A DNA stretch of 64,000 nt from Pandoraea faecigallinarum (lineage in GTDB: Bacteria; Pseudomonadota; Gammaproteobacteria; Burkholderiales; Burkholderiaceae), in assembly GCF_001029105.3 (NCBI RefSeq), contig NZ_CP011807.3, positions 1,922,001-1,986,000 on the forward strand, read 5' to 3'. Position numbers and translations under genes: made by a program. Position 1 is the first letter of the stretch. Every line of letters starts with the position of its first letter. Below are positions 57,129 through 64,000 of this stretch, piece by piece. A model generated the notes under the pieces. The model was not told the DNA's origin and did not search any database. It saw nothing but the letters and a program-made list of their open reading frames with translations.

Positions 57129-58664
57129 GTGACCCGCTCCTCCCGAAACTCTTCGCGCAACCGGCCCGCCGCCGAGCCTGGCATCATCGACATCGAATCG
57201 CTCGACATGGAAGCGCGCGGCGTCGGCCGTACGGCGCCCGAGGGCGAGCCGGGTACGCCGGAATTCAAACCCGGCAAGGTGATCTTCGTCGAAGGCGCGC
57301 TGCCGGGCGAGCGCGTCACTTATCTCAGCTATCGCCGCAAGCCCAAATTCGAACAGGCGGAAGCGGTCAGCGTGTTGCGTGCGAGCCCAATGCGCGCCAA
57401 ACCGCAATGTCCGCATTTCGGCAAGTGTGGCGGGTGCTCGATGCAGCATCTCGAACCGCGCGCGCAGATCGCCATCAAGCAACGCGTGCTGGAAGACAAT
57501 CTGGCACGTCTCGGCAAGGTGAAGGCGGAAGCGATGCTTCGCCCGATCCAGGGGCCGGATTGGGGTTACCGCTTCCGGGCGCGTCTGACTGTGCGATACG
57601 TGCCCAAGAAGGGCGGTGTGCTGATCGGGTTTCACGAGCGCAAGAGCAGCTACGTGGCCGATATGGATTCTTGCGAAGTGCTGCCGCGACATGTGTCGGA
57701 CATGCTCGTGCCGCTGCGCCGTCTGGTCGAGTCGCTCTCGATTCGCGAGCGTTTGCCGCAAATCGAGCTGGCGATCGGGGCCGACGTCACGGCGCTCGTG
57801 CTGAGGATTCTCGAGCCGCTCACGCCCGCCGACGAAGATATTCTCCGAGCGTTTGCCGACGCCAACCGGGTTCAGTTCTGGGTCCAGCCCAAGGGGCCGG
57901 ACACGGCGGTGCCGTTCTACCCGCTTACGCCTGAACTTCATTACACGCTGCCGGAATACCAGATCCGGATGCCGTTCAAGCCGACGGATTTCACGCAGGT
58001 CAATCATCAGATCAACCGGGTGCTGGTGCATCGTGCGTTGCGGCTGCTCGCGCCGCAATCGGACGAGCGCGTGCTCGATCTGTTCTGCGGGTTGGGCAAC
58101 TTCACGTTGCCGCTGGCGCGCCGTGCCGGGACCGTCATGGGGATCGAAGGCAGCACGGCGTTGACGGAGCGCGCGCTCGCCAACGCGCAACGCAACGGCG
58201 TGGCCAGGCGAACGGAATTTGCATGCCGCAACCTGTTCGACATCACCGCCGACGACATTCGCGCGCTCGGGGCGTTCGACCGGTATCTCATCGATCCGCC
58301 GCGCGAGGGGGCGCTCGCGGTGTCGAAGGCGTTGGCGGAACTCGCGCAGCAAGGTTACGACGGGCTGCCCAAGCGCATCGTCTACGTGTCATGCAGCCCG
58401 GCGACGCTGGCTCGCGATGCCGGTCTTCTCGTGCACGAAGCGGGCTATCGCCTGACGCTGGCGGGTGTGGTCAACATGTTCCCGCATACGTCGCACGTTG
58501 AATCGATGGCGGTTTTCGAGCACGAAAGCATTGGACAGCCGTGGGTGCCGCGCATTCGCGTGTCGGAGACGGGGGCGGACACGCCTGAGGGATCCGCCGA
58601 CGAAGGTGTCGAGGCGATCGCCGGTGCGACCGGCGGTGAGGGTGTGATTCACCACGACGCCTGA
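57129..58664 (+). CDS. rlmD: 23S rRNA (uracil(1939)-C(5))-methyltransferase RlmD
   Basis: 511 residues, GTG start. A TRAM domain covers ~20-85 ([20 protein letters not shown]), then the iron-sulfur cysteines [10 protein letters not shown] from ~95 and a fourth in DSCEVL. The AdoMet domain has [17 protein letters not shown], and the catalytic cysteine lies in [11 protein letters not shown]. The C-terminal ~35 residues are an acidic, Gly-rich tail beyond the E. coli length. Confidence 0.95.
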   Translation: MTRSSRNSSRNRPAAEPGIIDIESLDMEARGVGRTAPEGEPGTPEFKPGKVIFVEGALPGERVTYLSYRRKPKFEQAEAVSVLRASPMRAKPQCPHFGKCGGCSMQHLEPRAQIAIKQRVLEDNLARLGKVKAEAMLRPIQGPDWGYRFRARLTVRYVPKKGGVLIGFHERKSSYVADMDSCEVLPRHVSDMLVPLRRLVESLSIRERLPQIELAIGADVTALVLRILEPLTPADEDILRAFADANRVQFWVQPKGPDTAVPFYPLTPELHYTLPEYQIRMPFKPTDFTQVNHQINRVLVHRALRLLAPQSDERVLDLFCGLGNFTLPLARRAGTVMGIEGSTALTERALANAQRNGVARRTEFACRNLFDITADDIRALGAFDRYLIDPPREGALAVSKALAELAQQGYDGLPKRIVYVSCSPATLARDAGLLVHEAGYRLTLAGVVNMFPHTSHVESMAVFEHESIGQPWVPRIRVSETGADTPEGSADEGVEAIAGATGGEGVIHHDA

Positions 58665-58817
58665 GCCTGATCGTTGTGAGCGGGCGCGAAGTGCGCGAAA
58701 CCGTAGGCGCGTAGCGTGTCATAACGACGGGGGGGCGTAGGCGGTCCTCGGTGCGTGGCCCCGCGCCGGCCGGCGATATGCCGATATACCGGTATGCCGA
58801 AAGCCGAAAGCCGAAAG

Positions 58818-58848
58818 AAAAAGCCAGTCCCGAGGGGCTGGCTTTTTC
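58818..58848. terminator. Bidirectional terminator, rlmD / BI-1 family gene
   Basis: A stem of AAAAAGCCAG(T)CC and its complement with a small loop, A5 and T5 ends. It is preceded by short direct repeats of GCCGAAA at ~58796-58815. Confidence 0.85.
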
Positions 58849-58900
58849 GTCAGGCGACAGGCAGCGCAGCACAGGCTGCGCTGCCGCTTCGCATCAGTCG

Positions 58901-59602
58901 TTAGTTGCGGTTGCCGCCCAGCACACCCAGGATGGCGAGCAGGTTGGTGAAGATGTTGTACAGGTCGAGATAAATCGCGAGCGTTGCGGTGACGTAGTTG
59001 GTTTCACCGCCGTTCACCACGCGCTGCACGTCGAACAGGATGTACGCTGAGAAGATGGCAATGGCGAGCACCGAAACCGTCAGCATCAGCGCCGGCAGTT
59101 GCAGCCAGATGTTGGCGACCGAGGCCAGCAGAATCACGATGACGCCCATGAACAGCCACTTGCCGAGCCCGCTGAAATCTCGCTTGCTGACCGTAGCGAC
59201 CGACGCCATCACCGTGAAAATCACGGCCGTGCCGCCGAACGCCAGCATGATGAGCGATGCACCGTTGGAGAATCCCAGCACGAAGCTTAACAAGCGCGTG
59301 AGCATCAGGCCCATGAAGAACGTGAAGCCCAGCAGCAGTGCCACGCCGACACCGCTGTTCTTGAAGCGCTCGATCGCGAACATGAAACCGAAAGCGACGG
59401 CGAGGAACAAGATGACGCTGACCATCGGGCTGCCCGCGAACAGCGCGAAGCCATAGGTCACACCCAGCCAGGCGCCCGCGATGGTCGGCAGCATCGACAG
59501 CGCGAGCAGCCAATACGTATTGCGCAGCACCTTGTTGCGTACCTGAGCGGTCGAGACACCGCCTGTGCCGCTGTAGCCGAAGCGTTGGAAATCCTGGTTC
59601 AT
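58901..59602 (-). CDS. Bax inhibitor-1/YccA family membrane protein
   Basis: 233 residues with seven hydrophobic segments. After a soluble N-terminus (QRFGYSGTGGVSTAQVRNKV) the membrane part begins VLRNTYWLLALSMLPTIAGA. The final segment contains acidic residues in YVTATLAIYLDLYNIFTNLL, the di-aspartyl/pH-sensing region of the family. Bacterial members (YccA, YbhL) include an FtsH modulator and possible calcium-leak channels; which applies here is unknown. Confidence 0.9.
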   Translation of the reverse strand: MNQDFQRFGYSGTGGVSTAQVRNKVLRNTYWLLALSMLPTIAGAWLGVTYGFALFAGSPMVSVILFLAVAFGFMFAIERFKNSGVGVALLLGFTFFMGLMLTRLLSFVLGFSNGASLIMLAFGGTAVIFTVMASVATVSKRDFSGLGKWLFMGVIVILLASVANIWLQLPALMLTVSVLAIAIFSAYILFDVQRVVNGGETNYVTATLAIYLDLYNIFTNLLAILGVLGGNRN

Positions 59603-60009
59603 ATATTGTGTTCTCCGTGGTCGTTGTGCCTGTTGGCGGGGCCACCAGGCGCCTGATGACGCATACGATGACCGGCAACCGTTGCCGGCGAATCCCCCGC
59701 GGCCCGTTGGTCCGGCTTGTCGTCGAAGGCCAAGGATATCGAAAGATACCCGGGAAAGCGTTCGGACGATTCCGGAAATCTCGGGGCAAAAGCCTAAATT
59801 TCAACGGCTCGTCACTCCTCAACCTTCCCATCCAGGGAAGGTGAGAAAAACGCATCCTTGTGTCAGCTTCGCGAAAAGCCGGACAGTCCCGGCCGTCCTG
59901 CGTTTGAGCGGTACGCGCACTGTAGGTTCCATCCCCATCATAACAGCCTTCGTGCTACAATTACGGGTTCATGTTGGTTATATAACTGCTTAATTTTTTG
60001 GAGTTTTTC
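59603..60009. other. Divergent intergenic region, BI-1 gene / ndk
   Basis: 407 bases. CCGGCAAC-C-GTTGCCGG at 59672-59688 is a perfect inverted repeat. The right end is AT-rich and carries the ndk promoter. No gene is seen. Confidence 0.45.
59953..59961 (+). promoter_or_regulatory. Extended -10 promoter of ndk
   Basis: TGCTACAAT, a TGn extended -10 about 50 bases before ndk. TATAAC at 59981-59986 is a second possibility. Confidence 0.5.
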
Positions 60010-60435
60010 ATGGCAGTCGAACGCACTTTGTCGATTATCAAGCCCGATGCCGTTGCCAAGAACGTGATCGGCCAGATTTACAGCCGTTTCGAAGCCGCCG
60101 GCCTGAAGATCGCCGCTGCCAAGCTGGTGCACCTGTCGCGCGCTGAAGCCGAGCAGTTCTACGCCGTTCACAAGGAGCGTCCGTTCTTCAGGGATCTGGT
60201 CGACTTCATGATCTCGGGCCCGGTGATGATTCAGGTGCTCGAAGGCGAGAACGCCATCGCGAAGAACCGCGAGCTGATGGGCGCCACCGACCCGAAGAAG
60301 GCAGAGAAGGGCACGATCCGCGCCGACTTCGCCGACAGCATCGACGCCAACGCAGTGCATGGCTCGGACGCCGCTGAAACGGCCGCTGTGGAAGTGGCTT
60401 TCTTCTTCCCGGGCATGAACGTCTACTCGCGCTAA
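60010..60435 (+). CDS. ndk: Nucleoside diphosphate kinase
   Basis: 141 residues. It transfers phosphate between nucleoside di- and triphosphates through a phosphohistidine: the active site reads [12 protein letters not shown]. Starts [20 protein letters not shown] after GGAG and a T-rich spacer; a 5-codon-longer frame upstream lacks a binding site. Heads the ndk-rlmN-rodZ-ispG group. Confidence 0.97.
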   Translation: MAVERTLSIIKPDAVAKNVIGQIYSRFEAAGLKIAAAKLVHLSRAEAEQFYAVHKERPFFRDLVDFMISGPVMIQVLEGENAIAKNRELMGATDPKKAEKGTIRADFADSIDANAVHGSDAAETAAVEVAFFFPGMNVYSR

Positions 60436-60494
60436 GCCGCGTTTAGTCGCTCCATTGCAGGAAGATACCGAAGGGATGTTGACGGATCAGGGCC

Positions 60495-61616
60495 ATGACC
60501 AACCTCACGAATCTGCTTGATTACGATCCGGACGGTCTGGCCGCCTATTGCGGCACGCTCGGCGAAAAGCCGTTCCGTGCCCGCCAGCTCCAGCGTTGGA
60601 TCCACCAGATGGGGGCCGCCGATTTCGACGGCATGACCGATCTGGCCAAATCGCTGCGCGAGAAGTTGAAAACGCGCGCGAATATTGTTGCGCCTGCCGC
60701 GATTACCGACCACCTGTCGGCCGACGGCACGCGCAAATGGCTGTTGGACGTGGGTAACGGCAACGCCGTCGAGACCGTCTACATCCCTGAGGAGACGCGT
60801 GGCACGCTTTGCGTTTCGTCGCAAGCGGGTTGCGCCGTCAACTGCCGGTTCTGTTCGACCGGCAAGCAGGGCTTCTCGCGCAATTTGTCGCTCGGCGAAA
60901 TCATCGGCCAGTTGTGGATGGCCGAATTTGCGCTTCGCCGCGACCTTGGCCGCGAAGGCAGGAACGAGCGTGTCACCACCAATGTGGTGATGATGGGCAT
61001 GGGCGAGCCGCTGCTCAATTTCGACAACGTGGTCGGCGCCATGCGCCTGATGCTCGACGACAACGCTTACGGGCTGTCGCGTCGACGCGTGACCTTGTCG
61101 ACTTCCGGGGTGGTGCCGATGATGGACCGTCTGGGGCAGGAATTGCCCGTGGCGCTGGCCGTCTCGCTGCACGCGCCGAACGATGCGCTGCGCGACGTGC
61201 TCGTGCCGCTCAACAAGAAATATCCGTTACGCGAACTGATGGGCGCGTGCGAGCGTTATCTCGAAGTGGCGCCGCGCGATTTCATCACGTTCGAGTACTG
61301 CATGCTCGACGGTGTGAACGATACCGAAGCGCATGCGCGCGAGCTTGTCGCCCTCACGCGCGACGTGCCGTGCAAATTCAACCTGATCCCCTTCAATCCA
61401 TTCCCCGAGTCCGGTCTGTTGCGTTCGAAAGATCCGCAGATCAAGCGTTTCGCGCAAATTTTGCTCGACGCCGGTCTCGTCACGACCGTGCGCAAGACGC
61501 GCGGCGATGACATCGACGCCGCATGTGGTCAGCTTGCCGGCGAAGTACAGGATCGCACGCGACTTGCGCAGCGCGGCAAATTCGGGAAAATCGCGGTCGA
61601 GGTGCGTACCGTATGA
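60495..61616 (+). CDS. rlmN: Dual-specificity rRNA/tRNA (adenine-C2)-methyltransferase RlmN
   Basis: 373-residue radical-SAM enzyme that methylates C2 of A2503 in 23S rRNA and A37 in some tRNAs. The CxxxCxxC cluster motif is in [16 protein letters not shown] (C112, C116, C119). A second conserved cysteine sits near the end, in [29 protein letters not shown] is the usual C-terminal block. Confidence 0.96.
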   Translation: MTNLTNLLDYDPDGLAAYCGTLGEKPFRARQLQRWIHQMGAADFDGMTDLAKSLREKLKTRANIVAPAAITDHLSADGTRKWLLDVGNGNAVETVYIPEETRGTLCVSSQAGCAVNCRFCSTGKQGFSRNLSLGEIIGQLWMAEFALRRDLGREGRNERVTTNVVMMGMGEPLLNFDNVVGAMRLMLDDNAYGLSRRRVTLSTSGVVPMMDRLGQELPVALAVSLHAPNDALRDVLVPLNKKYPLRELMGACERYLEVAPRDFITFEYCMLDGVNDTEAHARELVALTRDVPCKFNLIPFNPFPESGLLRSKDPQIKRFAQILLDAGLVTTVRKTRGDDIDAACGQLAGEVQDRTRLAQRGKFGKIAVEVRTV

Positions 61617-61877
61617 CGTTGCGCATGGGCGGGCGTGGACCGTGGCGAGGGCCGTCGGCCCCGCACGTCGCATGCGGCTCGTCGGATCAGTCTTGCACTA
61701 CAGCATTCCTTGCGCGGGGCGAGTGGCTCGTCCTGCGCGATTCCGTCAGTTCCTCGTCGAGTTTTCCGATGCGCCGCGCAGATCTTCACGCCGCGCGCAC
61801 GGCGGACGACGCAGCGGAACTGTCGCCAGCATATCCTCAGCCGCTGCGGGCGGCTGCTTACGAACGGGGGCGTATCG

Positions 61878-62939
61878 ATGGATAACCAGAATCAGGCGGA
61901 TGCAGGCGGACAAGCCGGGGCTGAAGGCCAGGGACTGCCGCAGGGAGCACCTGCCGGATGGGCTGAGCTGAGTGCGCAAGTGGGGGCGCAACTGGCTGCG
62001 TTGCGCGAGAAGCGCGGTATGTCGATCGAAGATGTGTCGGCGCGCCTGAAAGTCTCCGTGCAAAAGCTGAAGCGGCTTGAGGCAGGCGAGTGGGATGCCT
62101 TGCCGGAGATGCCGTTTATTCAGGGCGTGGTGCGTAGCTATGCCCGTATGGTCGGGGGCGACCCGGAGCCGATGATCGAATCGCTGCGCCGCATCGGCGG
62201 CCCGGCGCCGCTTCCCATCGATATTCCGCAGCCGCAGTCGGGGCAGCCGAGCATTCCGAAGAGCCCGGTTCGCTTCCGTTCGCCGGTGGCCACGTCGCAG
62301 GCCAAATGGCCGTGGGCACTGGCCGCACTGGTCGTGATTGCCGGTGCCGCATGGTACTTCGGGAACAGCCATAAGGGCGGGCGCGGTGCGACGGACACGG
62401 CGGAGCTGGCGAGTGCCGCCTCGGCGCAGGGCGGCACGGATGCCGCGGAGCCGGCCAGTCAACCGGTCGTTGCCGATGCCAACGGGACCCCGCCGGGTGC
62501 GGATGGTGCGAACGCCAATAACAATGGCAATACGGAGAGCACGGTCAATAACGCAACGGCCAGTGCGGCCGCGGCGGGTCCGGGCCTGATCGCTGCCGTC
62601 GATCCCACACACGTGGTGGCGGGTCTGGCGAGCGCCGCGACGGCATCGGCGGCAGCGCCTGCCGCGCCGGCGAAGGCGTCCAGCGCCGGTGCGCCGGGCA
62701 ATGGCAAGATTGCGTTGCGCCTGAAGGCGGACAGTTGGGTCGAAGTTCGTTCGAAGGACGGCAAGGTGCTGTTCTCCCAACTCATGCGTGCAGGCGCCGA
62801 ACAGGAAATTACGGGCGATGCGCCGCTCAAGATCGTTGTAGGTAACGTCGCGGGCGTCGAGTCGCTGGAATTCAACGGCCAACCGGTCGAGATCAAGTCC
62901 CGCAATGCGGGCAACGTGGCGCGTCTGACGCTCCAGTAA
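61878..62939 (+). CDS. rodZ: RodZ-family helix-turn-helix membrane protein
   Basis: 353 residues. A cytoplasmic HTH domain occupies ~37-100 (QLAALREKRGMSIEDVSARL, then LKRLEAGEWDALPEMPFIQG). A single transmembrane segment at ~142-162 (WPWALAALVVIAGAAWYFG) follows, then an Ala/Asn/Gly-rich periplasmic linker and a DUF4115 domain (VEVRSKDGKVLFSQLMRAG). RodZ anchors MreB and shapes rods. The start is the ATG giving MDNQNQADAGG. A 261-base gap to rlmN holds no gene. Confidence 0.88.
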   Translation: MDNQNQADAGGQAGAEGQGLPQGAPAGWAELSAQVGAQLAALREKRGMSIEDVSARLKVSVQKLKRLEAGEWDALPEMPFIQGVVRSYARMVGGDPEPMIESLRRIGGPAPLPIDIPQPQSGQPSIPKSPVRFRSPVATSQAKWPWALAALVVIAGAAWYFGNSHKGGRGATDTAELASAASAQGGTDAAEPASQPVVADANGTPPGADGANANNNGNTESTVNNATASAAAAGPGLIAAVDPTHVVAGLASAATASAAAPAAPAKASSAGAPGNGKIALRLKADSWVEVRSKDGKVLFSQLMRAGAEQEITGDAPLKIVVGNVAGVESLEFNGQPVEIKSRNAGNVARLTLQ

Positions 62940-62957
62940 GACCGAAAGAGGGTAATC

Positions 62958-64000
62958 ATGGCTTCTGTAGAATGCATGCCGATCATCGGTGGTCCGGCGC
63001 CTCGCCGTCAGTCCCGCAAGGTCGGGATTCGCTGGGGCGGCCAGCTCGTGACGGTCGGCGGCGATTCGCCGATTCGCGTGCAATCGATGACCAATACCGA
63101 CACGGAAGACGTGATCGGCACGGCCATTCAGGTGAAGGAACTGGCGCAGGCGGGCTCGGAACTCGTGCGCATTACGGTGAATACGCCCGAAGCGGCCGCC
63201 GCCGTGCCCGAGATTCGCAATCAGCTCGATCGCATGGGGGTGATGGTGCCGCTGGTCGGCGACTTCCATTACAACGGTCATACGTTGCTTGCCGATTATC
63301 CGGACTGCGCCGAAGCCTTGTCGAAGTACCGCATCAACCCGGGTAACGTCGGTAAGGGCGCCAAGCGCGACACGCAGTTCGCGCAGATGATCGAAATGGC
63401 GATCAAGTACGACAAGCCGGTGCGTATCGGTGTGAACTGGGGCAGCCTCGATCAGTCGCTGCTCGCTCGCATCATGGACGAAAACGCGGCACGCGCCACG
63501 CCGTGGGACGCGCAAAGCGTGATGTACGAAGCGTTGATCACATCGGCGCTCGAATCGGCCGAGCTTGCCCAGCGCGTCGGTTTGTCGGCCGACAAGATTC
63601 TGTTGTCGTGCAAGGTCAGTGCCGTGCAGGACTTGATCGCCGTGTACCGCGAGCTCGGCAAGCGTTGCGACTACGCGCTGCATCTCGGGCTGACCGAAGC
63701 CGGTATGGGCTCGAAGGGCATCGTCGCGTCGACGGCGGCGCTGTCGGTGCTGCTGCAGGAGGGGATCGGCGACACGATCCGTATTTCGCTGACGCCCGAG
63801 CCGGGTGGCGCGCGTACGGGCGAAATCGTGGTGGCGCAGGAAATCCTGCAGACGATGGGATTGCGTGCGTTCGCGCCGATGGTGATTGCCTGTCCGGGGT
63901 GCGGCCGTACGACGAGCACGGTGTTCCAGGAACTGGCTGCCAGTATTCAGAAATATCTGCGTGAACAAATGCCGGTGTGGAAGGCTCAATATCCGGGCGT
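62958..64000 (+). CDS. ispG: 4-hydroxy-3-methylbut-2-enyl diphosphate synthase IspG, cut by window end
   Basis: An iron-sulfur enzyme of the non-mevalonate isoprenoid pathway. The frame opens at ATG 62958, 18 bases after rodZ, and is still open at the window end (347 codons seen of ~420). Conserved pieces: [69 protein letters not shown] and the cluster cysteines in ACPGCGRT. Order rodZ-ispG is the usual one. Confidence 0.95.
   Translation, partial: MASVECMPIIGGPAPRRQSRKVGIRWGGQLVTVGGDSPIRVQSMTNTDTEDVIGTAIQVKELAQAGSELVRITVNTPEAAAAVPEIRNQLDRMGVMVPLVGDFHYNGHTLLADYPDCAEALSKYRINPGNVGKGAKRDTQFAQMIEMAIKYDKPVRIGVNWGSLDQSLLARIMDENAARATPWDAQSVMYEALITSALESAELAQRVGLSADKILLSCKVSAVQDLIAVYRELGKRCDYALHLGLTEAGMGSKGIVASTAALSVLLQEGIGDTIRISLTPEPGGARTGEIVVAQEILQTMGLRAFAPMVIACPGCGRTTSTVFQELAASIQKYLREQMPVWKAQYPG

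Noticed and set aside
61746..63989. 747-codon minus-strand frame opposite rodZ and ispG
   Set aside because: Mirror frame of two real genes, Arg/His-rich, no recognisable domain.

Overview
The window is GC-rich chromosomal DNA from a betaproteobacterium of the order Burkholderiales. Several blocks match the usual order in that group: trxA-rho, dnaX-ybaB-recR, surE-pcm-nlpD-rpoS-exonuclease-rlmD, ndk-rlmN-rodZ-ispG and gltX/suhB. The protein sequences look like Burkholderiaceae, and Pandoraea is my best guess at genus, with only moderate confidence. No IS element, phage gene, CRISPR array or rRNA was seen. There is one tRNA (Ser-GCU) and one small SRP RNA (ffs).

Layout. 1-1.9 kb: the end of an ssuCB sulfonate ABC operon with a Mop/TOBE molybdate-binding protein. 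2.1-17.9 kb: housekeeping genes (gltX, suhB, trmJ, cysE, lpxH, two cyclophilins, a TPR protein, cysS, an AlkA-type glycosylase with a histone-H1-like tail, accA, tilS, lysC, tRNA-Ser, FKBP). 18-20.3 kb: an MFS efflux pump and an LpxO-like hydroxylase. 20.5-26.3 kb: a yejABEF-type peptide importer. 26.6-31.2 kb: an NlpC/P60 hydrolase, a patatin-like lipoprotein, a Fur-box-preceded Fe(III)-binding protein and a TPR protein. 31.5-37 kb: rho, trxA, ffs, dnaX, ybaB, recR. 37.3-47.4 kb: an accessory locus, described below. 47.7-51.9 kb: a type III CoA-transferase with a NitT/TauT-type ABC transporter and a tryptophan-periodic 40-residue ORF. 52.2-64 kb: surE-pcm-nlpD-rpoS, a PolB-like exonuclease, rlmD, a BI-1 family protein, ndk, rlmN, rodZ and the start of ispG.

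The most interesting region is 37.3-47.4 kb. It reads as a functional-amyloid secretion locus of the Fap type, in the order known from Pseudomonas: a short FapB-like repeat protein, a longer FapC-like repeat protein, a C39-type peptidase (FapD-like), a FapE-like secreted protein and a coiled-coil plus beta-barrel outer-membrane protein (FapF-like). Two small exported proteins of unknown function precede them. A divergent relative of the first lies at the far end on the opposite strand. The set is flanked by a sigma-54 activator (VpsR/BerB-like N-terminus) and a LuxR-type regulator with a degenerate receiver. A very good -24/-12 promoter sits just before the first gene, so the activator next door is the obvious candidate to switch the locus on.

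Functions are assigned from motifs and gene context read by eye. No database search was run. Start codons were chosen by ribosome binding sites, overlaps and family length, and several remain uncertain as noted.
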